Positions 44,099 to 51,787 are shown, counted from the first letter of the stretch. The stretch is 64,000 bases of DNA from Paenibacillus sp. EZ-K15 (GCF_002573715.1 NZ_PDHM01000019.1:113572-177571); one strand, 5' to 3'. Notes: generated by a model not told the origin, from the sequence alone. A program made the numbers and translations.

Positions 44099-44175
44099 AA
44101 AAAAAGAGGTCTTTCAAAGGGAAATCCCCTTCAAAAGCCTCTTTGCTTGTTATCATGTGTGCACGCCATTGTGCA
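44099..44175 (-). promoter_or_regulatory. ANTAR (EutV) two-hairpin antiterminator leader of eutG
   Basis: P1 is TGCAC-AATGGC-GTGCA (44175-44160) and P2 is AAGC-AAAGAG-GCTT (44148-44135); both loops have A1 and G4. P2 overlaps the terminator stem AAAGAGG..CCTCTTT (tip around GGGGATTTCCC) followed by a long T run. EutV binding should allow eutG transcription. Confidence 0.87.
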
Positions 44176-44203
44176 GCTTCTTATCATTTAGTTTTGCATA
44201 TAT

Positions 44204-44233
44204 ACTGTACACCGTCATTCTGATCTTCGTCAA
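44204..44233 (-). promoter_or_regulatory. Candidate eutG promoter
   Basis: TTGACG (44233-44228) and TACAGT (44209-44204) on the minus strand, 18 bp apart, about 30 bp before the first ANTAR hairpin. Confidence 0.55.
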
Positions 44234-44292
44234 CCGCTTCCGGAACTTGTCCTTAGATCAGACACATTAACGGCACGAATTTATAAGTGCCT

Positions 44293-44339
44293 GTTCAAAA
44301 AGGTCGGTCATCAAAAGCGGACTTTTGGAAAAACCTCTA
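44293..44339. repeat. 47 bp end-to-end remnant of the 284 bp repeat (inverted)
   Basis: GTTCAAAAAGGTCGGT directly joins ATCAAAAGCGGACTTTTGGA and then AACCTCT. These are the two termini of the element at 18222-18505 fused after loss of the whole interior, and in the opposite orientation. It lies between the EutX-like RNA and the eutG promoter. Confidence 0.65.
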
Positions 44340-44344
44340 TAAAT

Positions 44345-44703
44345 AAAAAAAGGGATATGCACCCCATAGTGCACGTGCTTCTTCGTCCTTGAAGAATCTC
44401 CCCGTTTGCGAGCTATACCTCATTGTATATATTCGGCGGCGAACACCCGGCTGTGGTCGACAACATCGTCGGCAGCCTCTGCTGCAATTAAAAAAAGCCT
44501 AGCGAGGCGGGAAACGTCACTAGACTCGTAAACCAGCCATTTTCGCCTCGAAATGACTGGTCTCTCCAAAGTTATTAGACAAAAGACCTGACTTAAGACC
44601 GATCATTCGGTCTATCACAGTGGCGGGACCGTGTTGGATTTGCACCAAACTTCCATTGCCTATAACTTTTTCTATTGTACATGACGCGAATAGTTGCCTA
44701 TTC
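44345..44703 (-). ncRNA. EutX/Rli55-like RNA: cobalamin riboswitch followed by ANTAR-type hairpins
   Basis: From a promoter at 44710-44715, the transcript first enters a cobalamin aptamer with terminator, then about 90 nt of linker, then a hairpin TTCTTC-AAGGAC-GAAGAA (44396-44379; loop A1, G4) and a second, TGCAC-TATGGG-GTGCA (44373-44358; G4 but T1), overlapping a short terminator GGGGT-GCAT-ATCCC with seven Ts. There is no protein gene. In Enterococcus and Listeria, RNAs of this order sequester EutV when B12 is absent. The second hairpin is imperfect, so its role is less sure. Confidence 0.8.
44490..44669 (-). promoter_or_regulatory. Cobalamin riboswitch with terminator expression platform
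   Basis: Closing stem AAAGTTAT (44669-44662) pairs with ATAACTTT (44575-44568). Inside are GGTGCAAATCC, CCCGCCACTGTGA and the B12-box-like AAGTCAGGTCTTTTGTCT. Downstream, CCAGTCATTT and AAAATGGCTGG form a hairpin whose loop CGAGGCG is complementary to CGCCTCG in the terminator. The terminator CTAGTGA..TCGCTAG is followed by seven Ts. B12 binding presumably selects termination, cutting the RNA off before the ANTAR hairpins. Confidence 0.85.
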
Positions 44704-44709
44704 GACATC

Positions 44710-44718
44710 ATTATAGCA
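44710..44718 (-). promoter_or_regulatory. Extended -10 promoter of the riboswitch RNA
   Basis: TGCTATAAT on the minus strand, a perfect extended -10 element. No good -35 is visible at 17 bp. The start point would be about 40 bp upstream of the aptamer. Confidence 0.65.
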
Positions 44719-44867
44719 CAAACGACGCGTTTGGCGATATAAACCTAAAAAAATGATTGACCGACATGAAAATAAAATGCCTCGGGCAGGCCAAGGGACA
44801 AACGCTGCAGCGTAGATACGGTGAATTGTCTCAGTAAGACAAACAAAGAAGTGATTTTCCCATTCTT

Positions 44868-45377
44868 TTATTCATGATCCATGTCTCTCTTTTGCTCAGC
44901 GTACCACTTTCTAAGCTGATTAATATGGGCTTGATGATAACGGTTATGGTCAGCCATATGCCATAATCCCCACCGGATGGTGGCTTGCTTTTCATTTTCG
45001 TGACCAAAGGTGACAATGCTATCCAGATCCGCATCCGTTAATTGCGCGCATGTTTCCTTCAACATATTTAATACAACTTCATATTTAGATATAAGCATGT
45101 CCAAAGGCATCCCTTTGACCATTGGCAGCCTGTTATGTTCATCGATCATGGGGCCGTATTCATCTTTTAATGATAGGGGAAGTGCCTCCCCTTTAATCCT
45201 ATAAACCCAGTTTAGATCGACGTACATGATATGATTTATTAACTGAGCGACACTATTGTAATTGTCATCTGGTCCCTTGTAGTCTATTTCCTCTTGCGAC
45301 ATGTCCTCTACTATGGACTTTAGTCGTTGGCTGTTCTCTCTGACAGCGCTATATAACATTCCCACGATCGTTGACAT
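44868..45377 (-). CDS. DinB family protein
   Basis: About 169 residues, helical, with histidines in QLINHIMYVDLNWVY (about 47) and GLWHMADHNRYHQAHINQLR (about 133-145), matching the metal triad of DinB-type four-helix bundles. The start is placed at MSTIVGML (45377); a start ten codons earlier is possible. It is monocistronic on the minus strand. Enzymatic role and substrate are unknown. Confidence 0.8.
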   Translation of the reverse strand: MSTIVGMLYSAVRENSQRLKSIVEDMSQEEIDYKGPDDNYNSVAQLINHIMYVDLNWVYRIKGEALPLSLKDEYGPMIDEHNRLPMVKGMPLDMLISKYEVVLNMLKETCAQLTDADLDSIVTFGHENEKQATIRWGLWHMADHNRYHQAHINQLRKWYAEQKRDMDHE

Positions 45378-45518
45378 ATTCTCTTCGCCTTGCAAATCGT
45401 ACAACATCCTAGCACAACCTCTCTTATAAAAATAAATAGCATCCCCAGCCTCACTATTTGGACTTTTGAATTCTTTGTTTTAGTCGTACCGATTTATTCA
45501 AGTGCAGTAACGGCTTCA

Positions 45519-46035
45519 TTAAAAATCTGTCGCGATAAAATCAGGATACGCTTCTTTCCATTTGCCAAAGTACTCGTTGTTATTATATTTTTCCAGTTCC
45601 TTGGCGCCAGCTCCCGTCTTCACTAGCACTTTCTTGCAACCGGCTTCTTTGGCGGCAACCATATCCGTCCATCTATCCCCTATGACAAAGCACTTCCCTA
45701 AAGTCCAGATTATTTTCTTCAGCGGCTTTCAACAGCATCCCTGCGGATGGCTTTCTACACGGACAACCCGCTCCATGCTCATGAGCACAAAGATAGATCA
45801 TATCAAAACCAAAGGCTAATAATTCCGATTCGAATTCATCCTTTGTTGCTTCTCCACGCGCAATTCCAGATTGATTCGTAAATGAACAAATCAGCATGCC
45901 TTCGGCTCTGAGTGAATGAATCGAATCCTGTACTTGCGGAAAAAGCTCAAATTCACCGGGCAAAACAACCCGATTGGTTCCTCCAAAAGTTCCGTCCCTA
46001 TCAATGAAAACTGCCTGTCTTGAGGGCTCTAGCAA
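45519..46035 (-). pseudogene. HAD-IIIA phosphatase (GmhB-like), frameshifted
   Basis: The first frame (46035-45673) encodes the N-terminal HAD motif AVFIDRDGTFGG, then SFTNQSGIARG and CPCRKPSAGMLLKAA, and stops after EVLCHRG. The missing C-terminal part follows in another frame from near 45690: CFVIGDRWTDMVAAKEAG to EAYPDFIATDF, ending at 45519. Together they match D,D-heptose 1,7-bisphosphate phosphatase-like proteins. A single-base indel near 45690 breaks the gene, or the sequence has an error there. Confidence 0.8.
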
Positions 46036-46133
46036 TTGGTTATGCTCCTTTCCTTATTTATTTTTTGCGTTGGATAGTACAGGATGTCCCGGACGATTTA
46101 AACATCACTGATTGCTCGATTCATATCGCTTTT

Positions 46134-46640
46134 TCACTCAATTTCGTCGGTTTCGCTCCAAATGGCATATGCGCCGTAGCCTAAATACTCGCGCACCTCA
46201 AGAACCTTTCTGCCCCGTATCAGAATTTCCATACCATTTTCGGAGTCCCACGCTGTACCTCCACCCAAGATTGCTCCGAATGTATTATCGTTTCGATCAT
46301 AAGGATTTCGATAAAGATCAACTTCCCCTACGGACATAAACTTCAAAATATCCTCTCCATGCACTCCATCTAAGCCGGGAGGATAATCAGCCGTATCGCT
46401 AGTCATTTTGAGATTTTTCCATGCGCATGCTTTCTTGCATATTTCATTTATGGTTTCATCCGGCAGCTGATTCAACAGATCTTGTATGTAAATTTTCGCT
46501 TCTTCCACACTCATGTCTTCCGTGCTAAAACGATATTCAACTTCACATTCGAACAACGCAAGATACCCAAACCCAGACATGCCGGTTTCCTCTGAAGGAT
46601 CTTCTATTCCTACGTGTTTTAACTCAAATCTTTCGCTCAC
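46134..46640 (-). CDS. Hypothetical protein
   Basis: A 168-residue soluble acidic protein that I do not recognise. It has an aromatic/beta-rich N-terminal half (FGYLALFECEVEYRFST), a helical segment (VEEAKIYIQDLLNQLPDETI) and a C-terminal strand-rich part ending GYGAYAIWSETDEIE. There is no signal peptide or membrane helix. It stands alone on the minus strand. The composition and size resemble small cytosolic proteins of immunity or DUF types, but no family call is justified. Confidence 0.65.
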   Translation of the reverse strand: MSERFELKHVGIEDPSEETGMSGFGYLALFECEVEYRFSTEDMSVEEAKIYIQDLLNQLPDETINEICKKACAWKNLKMTSDTADYPPGLDGVHGEDILKFMSVGEVDLYRNPYDRNDNTFGAILGGGTAWDSENGMEILIRGRKVLEVREYLGYGAYAIWSETDEIE

Positions 46641-46817
46641 GCTATCTTCCTCCCGAATAATCCGTTTATTCTTGATTTATAATTCAATTGCTATATTCTT
46701 CTATTCTCGACTGCACGGCAAAAAACCTTTTGCCACTGACGCTTCGCATGTACCGGGACAGTCCTGATCCCCCCAGGCTAGGCACTGGCTAAAGGAAGTT
46801 GACTTTTATCCATAACC

Positions 46818-46836
46818 ATACTACGATGTGTAGTAT
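46818..46836. promoter_or_regulatory. BlaI-type operator 1
   Basis: ATACTAC-GATGT-GTAGTAT is a perfect inverted repeat 15 bp before the blaI-like start. It shares its half site with operator 2 at 48099-48117 and resembles BlaI/MecI operators (TACTACA..TGTAGTA). Confidence 0.8.
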
Positions 46837-46850
46837 GAGGTGAGATAGAA

Positions 46851-47282
46851 ATGAAGATTAAGAAAATGAATATCGATGGTGAAGGCCTGAATCGATTTTT
46901 TGGACCACTGGAGTCTCGAATTATGGATATTCTCTGGTCTTCGGAAGCATTAAGCATCAAGGAAGTGCAGTCGAGCCTCAATCAGGAGAGTCCGATCTCG
47001 ATCAATACAGTAATGACCGTCATGAATCGTCTTCTGGATAAAGGCCTGCTGACAAAGGCCTCGACGGGAACCGGCCGGACACGGGCAGCCAAGTTCAGCC
47101 CGCTGCAATCAAGGGAGCAATTTCTCACCGAACAGACAAAAGAAGTGTCGCAGGGACTCATTCAAGAGTACGGGAGCTTGGTCGTGAACCACATGATCGA
47201 TGCGCTGGATGATGTCGATCCTGAGGTGATCGCAAGGCTGGAGCGTAAATTAAACGATATCAAACGCGGGAAAAAGCAATGA
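46851..47282 (+). CDS. BlaI/MecI/CopY family repressor
   Basis: A 143-residue winged-helix repressor: LESRIMDILWSSEALSIKEV, SINTVMTVMNRLLDKGLLTK and a C-terminal dimerisation helix (QEYGSLVVNHMIDALDDVDP). In the Bla system such repressors are cut by a membrane metalloprotease on induction. Here the next gene encodes an M56 protease and overlaps the stop by 4 bp. Palindromic operators lie before this gene and before the downstream lgt-like gene, so it probably controls both. Confidence 0.92.
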   Translation: MKIKKMNIDGEGLNRFFGPLESRIMDILWSSEALSIKEVQSSLNQESPISINTVMTVMNRLLDKGLLTKASTGTGRTRAAKFSPLQSREQFLTEQTKEVSQGLIQEYGSLVVNHMIDALDDVDPEVIARLERKLNDIKRGKKQ

Positions 47283-48079
47283 ATCCGACCACACGGCTAA
47301 GATGTACCTATGCGCTGATGATCGTATTCGTGGCTGTTGTCATCGTACATATGGGAATGTTCATTACCTCCCAGGTCCGAAACGGAGTATTCCAAGGGCC
47401 CGTTCTGAATTATGCCTTAATCGACATTGTCATTGCGTATACCTTTGGTCAGATCATTTGGCGAAGCACCCGACAGTTGGTTTTATCTCAAAAATGGTTA
47501 AAGCACTTCCGTGCCAACAGGCACGATAAATTAACCAAGCGCCTCAATTACAAATACCGCGACTGGGGCACGGAAATCATCGTTGTACAGGTCAATGCCT
47601 TTGTGGCTCTGACGATTGGTCTTCTGCGACCGAAAATTGTCGTGTCCACTACGGTCTTAGAGATGTTTAATGACAAGGAAGTAAAGGCGATTTTATTGCA
47701 TGAACGATATCACTGCCGCAATTATGATGGTTTAAAAACGTTCTTTTCGACCCTGCTGGCAGATGCCTTTGGATATTTGCCAATTGTCAAACCGATTCTT
47801 CGATACTATCAGACGTGGCAAGAGCTGTTTGCCGACCGATTCGCCATCCGGCAGATGGGCACGGAGCTGTATTTAGGCAGTGTCTTATTAAAATTAGCGA
47901 AACTCGGTAATCTTCGGCGTTATGAGGCAGCTGTTCATTTTACGGATACGACATTGCAATACCGGGTCATGCAGGTTCTTGAGCCTGATCGAGGGGTGAA
48001 TGTTCCGTTAGCCCTGCTGAAGCCTTTTCTGAGATCCTGTTCTATTTTACTGCTATTTATGTTGGGCGGGGATTCGTAA
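47279..48079 (+). CDS. M56 family metallopeptidase (short BlaR1-like)
   Basis: A 266-residue membrane protein with helices near 12-32, 43-62 and 98-118 and a zinc motif HERYH (LLHERYHCRNYDG, HExxH, about 141), followed by a second metal-ligand region QELFADRFA. It lacks the penicillin-binding sensor domain of BlaR1, so the signal it perceives is unknown. It probably inactivates the BlaI-like repressor. A terminator overlaps its stop codon. Confidence 0.87.
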   Translation: MNPTTRLRCTYALMIVFVAVVIVHMGMFITSQVRNGVFQGPVLNYALIDIVIAYTFGQIIWRSTRQLVLSQKWLKHFRANRHDKLTKRLNYKYRDWGTEIIVVQVNAFVALTIGLLRPKIVVSTTVLEMFNDKEVKAILLHERYHCRNYDGLKTFFSTLLADAFGYLPIVKPILRYYQTWQELFADRFAIRQMGTELYLGSVLLKLAKLGNLRRYEAAVHFTDTTLQYRVMQVLEPDRGVNVPLALLKPFLRSCSILLLFMLGGDS

Positions 48080-48090
48080 TCCCTTTTTTT
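48068..48090 (+). terminator. Terminator overlapping the M56 stop codon
   Basis: GGGATT-CGT-AATCCC followed by seven Ts; the stop codon TAA lies in the stem. It separates the blaI-M56 transcript from the next gene. Confidence 0.75.
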
Positions 48091-48098
48091 GGACTTCC

Positions 48099-48117
48099 AT
48101 ACTACAATATGTAGTTT
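48099..48117. promoter_or_regulatory. BlaI-type operator 2
   Basis: ACTAC-AATAT-GTAGT inverted repeat, the same half-site and 5 bp spacing as operator 1. It lies 60 bp before the lgt-like gene, which thus appears to be part of the BlaI regulon. Confidence 0.78.
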
Positions 48118-48177
48118 GATCACATTGCGTATAAACGGAAGATTTTATCCGGAAATCGATGATGGAGGTATGAACAT

Positions 48178-48936
48178 ATGCACAATGAACTCATTCGTAT
48201 CGGACCTGTGACCATTTACGGATATGGATTGATGATCGCGATCGGAATCCTTATCGCTTACAAGGTCGTTGTTTATAGAACAGCATCTAAGCAACTAGAA
48301 CTTTCTCATGTTTCCTCTCTAACCTTCTGGAGCTTATTAGGCGGATTGGTCGGGGCTAAGCTTTTGTTTTGGATAACCCAAATGAACAATATCATCCATG
48401 ATCCTTCAATGGTTTTGAATTTTTCGGAAGGATTTGTGGTATACGGTGGAATTATCGGGGGGATTGGGGTTGGTTATGTCTATTGTAGGATCAAAAAGAT
48501 AAACTTTCGGAAATATCTTGACCTTTTTGTGCCCTCCCTTGCATTAGCGCAAGGCTTTGGAAGGATTGGCTGCCTTCTCGCCGGCTGCTGTTATGGTGAA
48601 GAAACGGATGGTTGGTTTGGAATTACGTTTCACGAATCCGAGCTTGCCCCGAATAATGTCAAACTCATCCCTACGCAAATATTAGAAAGCGTCCTTAGCT
48701 TTTCTATTTTTTTCATCCTGATCTATATGGCAAGAAGAAAAAGACCTAACGGCCTAATAGCAGGTCTATATCTCATTTTTTATAGTTTAGGGAGATTTAT
48801 TATCGAATTTTTCAGAGGCGATATCATCCGAGGCCAGTTGGGTGCGCTCGCTACTTCGCAGTGGATCGCATTAGCTGTTGTTTTGGTCACTTGCATCGTA
48901 TTCTTGACTAAGGCCCCAAAGAAGATGACGACATAA
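48178..48936 (+). CDS. Prolipoprotein diacylglyceryl transferase-like protein
   Basis: A 252-residue polytopic protein with about seven helices. Lgt motifs are clear: FVVYGGIIGGIGVGYVYC (substrate region) and FGRIGCLLAGCCYGEETDGW (the conserved Arg/Asn-Gly loop, here AGCC where NGCC is common). Lgt attaches diacylglycerol to the lipobox cysteine of prolipoproteins. GGAGG precedes the ATG. Because it sits behind a BlaI operator, it is likely a second, inducible Lgt rather than the housekeeping copy; that is inference. Confidence 0.85.
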   Translation: MHNELIRIGPVTIYGYGLMIAIGILIAYKVVVYRTASKQLELSHVSSLTFWSLLGGLVGAKLLFWITQMNNIIHDPSMVLNFSEGFVVYGGIIGGIGVGYVYCRIKKINFRKYLDLFVPSLALAQGFGRIGCLLAGCCYGEETDGWFGITFHESELAPNNVKLIPTQILESVLSFSIFFILIYMARRKRPNGLIAGLYLIFYSLGRFIIEFFRGDIIRGQLGALATSQWIALAVVLVTCIVFLTKAPKKMTT

Positions 48937-49093
48937 GATACGGACACTCTTGAGTCCTTTACTACATCGTTTTTTCTTCCCTAGAGTAAAAGAGTTAGAT
49001 ACATGGCGGGGCTCAGCCTTCATCAAATGAAAAAACAGAGCCCCGATAGCATATCCTGTTTGCTTATAGAAACTGATCTTGATCTCACTACTG

Positions 49094-49618
49094 TCACGTA
49101 TTCTTAATCCAATATCTTTTGATTACGTTTCCATCTTCCTCAATGTAATCTGTATCCGGCCTCCCACCGTTCTTGATAATGGTTCTTTCCGATCCCACAT
49201 TACCGGCATCACAGACAACTAATACATCGTTTATCCCCAGTTTCTTGGCTTCAATCAAGGACAATTCCAATAGTTTAGTCGCATAGCCTTTCAATCTTTC
49301 TAAGGGTCGGATTCCATAGCCAATATGCCCCCCAGCATTAAATAAATGTTCGGTTAATTGATGTCTAATATTAGCTGCACCTAATACTCTATGATGATTA
49401 TCGACCAACCAAAAGGTTGAATCGGCAACCCAGCCTTTCTTTACACCAATGCCCTCCTCTTGATTAGAGAGTTCCTTCACCATTCCCTGGAAATCACTTG
49501 GATCCTTACTTATGACCCAAGGAATCATATTCTCACCGGATTCTTTCCATTCTTGATAAAATGATAAATACTCTTCTTCAAGCTTAAGCTGAGGCTTAGC
49601 CAATCTTACATGGTTCAT
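49094..49618 (-). CDS. GNAT family N-acetyltransferase
   Basis: A 174-residue acetyltransferase of the type with a C-terminal acetyl-CoA-binding core: GGHIGYGIRPLERLKGYATK (motif A, about 96-116), followed by LGINDVLVVCDAGNVGSERT. Such proteins acetylate small molecules or antibiotics. It is the first of several acetyltransferases in the 49-58 kb accessory stretch. The substrate is unknown. Confidence 0.88.
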   Translation of the reverse strand: MNHVRLAKPQLKLEEEYLSFYQEWKESGENMIPWVISKDPSDFQGMVKELSNQEEGIGVKKGWVADSTFWLVDNHHRVLGAANIRHQLTEHLFNAGGHIGYGIRPLERLKGYATKLLELSLIEAKKLGINDVLVVCDAGNVGSERTIIKNGGRPDTDYIEEDGNVIKRYWIKNT

Positions 49619-49673
49619 ATGTTACAACGACCTTTCATGGTTTTTTATGTCCTTCAAATGGGAGCATAGTACA

Positions 49674-49701
49674 AATAGGCTGCCCTTGAAGGCAGCCTAT
49701 T
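49674..49701 (-). terminator. Strong hairpin downstream of the FusB-like gene
   Basis: AATAGGCTGCC-CTTGAA-GGCAGCCTATT, an 11 bp perfect stem starting 14 bp after the stop at 49715. The T tract is weak, but position and strength suggest a terminator. Confidence 0.65.
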
Positions 49702-49714
49702 CTAGTTACTGTGT

Positions 49715-50362
49715 TTACTTGCTGGCGAAGAGAAGGAACTTCTCAAGTGCGCCTGTATCGGTAATGCTGTGATTACATGCCTGGCTATTCAAACATACGT
49801 ATTGGCCAATGAAAGAAAGATTATCCGGAGAAGCGACGGCTGGCTTGGTCTTGACCGAGAACAAAGCAAGCTCCTGTTGCCGGTTGCAGAACAGACAGTA
49901 CCCTTTCTTGTTGGTCGGGGTAATTCTTCCCTCGATCCCGATGAATCTTCCCTCGAACGGATATACGATAAATAACTTGTTAGTGGCAATATCCACCCAG
50001 CCCAAATACGTTACATATCGAAAGTCGATCGATTGCAGATCCGGAACTTTCAGTTTCTTATTTTTAGGAAATAGCTTCTGAATCTGTTTCAGCGTAATCG
50101 TCGGATAAGGCTCCAGATAGGGTTCTAATGCGTTAAGATATTTTTGGAAATCCTCAGCCTTCTCGATGGTTGATATTTCTCCCAGCATCCGCTTCTGTTC
50201 TTCTGTCAAAGACGGAAATGCTTCCATAGCGTTCGTTACGGCACGATATCTAACCGTTTCCAAAACCTTTCGATCCGCGACCGTTCGCAATGTTTTCAGA
50301 AGGAACTCCGATTGTTTTTTAATCATATTAAACTGGTGGTTTCTAATAAATGGTGTACTCAT
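49715..50362 (-). CDS. FusB/FusC-type elongation factor G-binding protein
   Basis: 215 residues. The N-terminal helical domain (about 1-100) is followed by a C-terminal domain with GYCLFCNRQQELALF and CLNSQACNHSITD. The C-x2-C and C-x5-C pairs are the zinc finger of FusB-family proteins, which bind EF-G and free ribosomes stalled by fusidic acid. A short leader peptide and nested inverted repeats upstream (50398-50496) point to inducible expression. Resistance is inferred from family, not shown. Confidence 0.88.
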   Translation of the reverse strand: MSTPFIRNHQFNMIKKQSEFLLKTLRTVADRKVLETVRYRAVTNAMEAFPSLTEEQKRMLGEISTIEKAEDFQKYLNALEPYLEPYPTITLKQIQKLFPKNKKLKVPDLQSIDFRYVTYLGWVDIATNKLFIVYPFEGRFIGIEGRITPTNKKGYCLFCNRQQELALFSVKTKPAVASPDNLSFIGQYVCLNSQACNHSITDTGALEKFLLFASK

Positions 50363-50397
50363 AGCTTTCAGCCCCTTATTTTTATTAAAAATGAAGG

Positions 50398-50495
50398 TGC
50401 AAAGCCTGTTATTAGAAACGATAAAGTTAAGGTTGGGCGATCGAATTCATCCTATCGCACCCCACGCAAAGTATCGCCCCAGATCAGGCTTTGCA
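50398..50495 (-). promoter_or_regulatory. Attenuator-like leader of the FusB-like gene
   Basis: TGCAAAGCCTG (50495-50485, minus strand) pairs perfectly with CAGGCTTTGCA (50408-50398). An inner GGGCGAT/ATCGCCC pair nests within. The upstream arm overlaps the start of a 14-codon leader ORF, and the downstream arm is followed by CCTTCATTTTT. This resembles ribosome-mediated attenuation of resistance genes. Confidence 0.65.
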
Positions 50496-50496
50496 T
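50452..50496 (-). CDS. Putative leader peptide (14 residues)
   Basis: ATG at 50496 with AGGAAG five bases upstream; encodes MQSLIWGDTLRGVR and stops with TAG. It overlaps the left arm of the attenuator hairpin. A ribosome stalled here would keep that arm from pairing with 50398-50408. No homologue is known to me; the call rests on position, ribosome binding site and overlap. Confidence 0.5.
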   Translation of the reverse strand: MQSLIWGDTLRGVR

Positions 50497-50668
50497 GAGG
50501 ACTTCCTAGCTAATGAGCAATTCAGTATTGCCATCGGTATAACCCCCAATCACATATCATACGCAAAATTATAACAGCAAGTACCAGATGGCGCAATTTA
50601 TTCCGGTGAAATGAAACACCTCTCAATCAAGTATTCTTGACGGATCAACATTCAATATCACTTCAAAT

Positions 50669-51127
50669 CTATCTAATGGTATCATACAAGTCTGTTTCCA
50701 TATGATTTACTTCTCCATGTCCCCATTCATCCGAAATCTCCAGATGCCAGGATCTCAGCAATCGTTCATGGTTATTTTCTCGTATCCAGTGATGGAGCTT
50801 TTCATATGTATTTCTAATTTCATGATTAGGCCCCTGATGTCGTTGGACTGCATATTTTTGTTTTGGAATGACTAAAGAGACCATCCCTTCAGGAACTTGT
50901 TTCATGTCATTGACCTCAACACATACCCAGTAACCATCTTCCTCTTCCGTTACATCCTCAACGATGAATGCACCGATAAGTCTTGCCGGGTTTACAACGT
51001 CACGAATCTCATGCAATCTTTCTTTAAGTTCAACAGAAGCCTTGGGGATCTCATTGACATACTGGTCACCTGGACTTACTACTCATATTCCGACTAATTT
51101 CATTTCATGGAGCTCGACTACTTTCAC
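50669..51127 (-). pseudogene. GyrI-like/AraC effector-binding-domain protein with in-frame stop
   Basis: From GTG at 51127 the frame reads MKVVELHEMKLVGI, then TGA at 51085-51083, then VVSPGDQYVNEIPKASVELK and on in the same frame to 50669. The downstream part includes ARLIGAFIVEDVTE, VPEGMVSLVIPKQKYAVQRH and EISDEWGHGEVNH, typical of GyrI-like small-molecule-binding domains (about 150 residues). Arg at the stop position would need only CGA to TGA. An internal start at 51016 would give a truncated 115-residue protein. Confidence 0.75.
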
Positions 51128-51171
51128 AGGACTCACTCTCTTTCGTTGAATTGTTATTTTTAAAGGTGAAT

Positions 51172-51222
51172 GCGTGAAGCTGTTGTTAAATGCAATATGC
51201 ATTTCTTGAATTACCTTCACGC
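51172..51222. repeat. Palindromic junction element A
   Basis: GCGTGAAG (51172-51179) pairs with CTTCACGC (51215-51222), with an inner AAATGCA/TGCATTT palindrome. The segment ATGCGTGAAGCTGTTGTTAA is almost repeated at 55443-55463. It lies 31 bp after the stop of the acetyltransferase at 51253. Confidence 0.5.
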
Positions 51223-51252
51223 TTCTTCCTTCTAGAACTCATACCGGCTGTT

Positions 51253-51723
51253 TTACTCACAAAACATGTTTTCCATTGGTTCTTTGCAATGCTGGTATCT
51301 ATTCTTTTTGTAAAAATCAACCCCTTCATCACTGGGCCATACTATAATAAATTCATATTTATTCTCTTTTGCCCATTCGTTGATTTTTGATATTAATTCA
51401 CTTCCTATTCCTTTACCTCGATAATCAGGTTTCGTATATACATTCGTCATATATGCAAATGGATGTGTGACTCTCCCTGGTCTCGGTACCTTGTGTATGA
51501 GTTCTATATAGATGTTGGACACGACCATGCTGTCTTCTTCAGCAACCCATATACTCCAAATATCACTTTGAAAAGCATTCAATAAAAATTCATAACACTC
51601 CTCGTAGAAGTCACTATAGGTTTCATTTTGTAATTTTCCTTCTAGATCGTCCTCAAGTGTAAAATCCCATCTCATTTGAATGAGTTGATCCATGTCTTCC
51701 TTAGTCGCAATTCTTATTATCAT
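51253..51723 (-). CDS. GNAT family N-acetyltransferase
   Basis: A 156-residue acetyltransferase. The acetyl-CoA motif A is VYTKPDYRGKGIGSELISKI (about 92-111), and the C-terminal strand/helix is YEFIIVWPSDEGVDFYKKNR followed by CKEPMENMF. The N terminus IRIATKEDMDQLIQMRWDF is typical. It is a single minus-strand gene. The substrate is unknown. Confidence 0.9.
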   Translation of the reverse strand: MIIRIATKEDMDQLIQMRWDFTLEDDLEGKLQNETYSDFYEECYEFLLNAFQSDIWSIWVAEEDSMVVSNIYIELIHKVPRPGRVTHPFAYMTNVYTKPDYRGKGIGSELISKINEWAKENKYEFIIVWPSDEGVDFYKKNRYQHCKEPMENMFCE

Positions 51724-51787
51724 TGACTCACCCCAGAATTCATTAAAATCACTTCACCTTTCAAATAACTTCACACACTGTCTGATG

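Noticed and set aside
44099..44156. Upstream extension of the eutG reading frame
   Set aside because: It would translate through the antiterminator hairpins; the ATG at 44069 has a strong ribosome binding site and gives the family N terminus.
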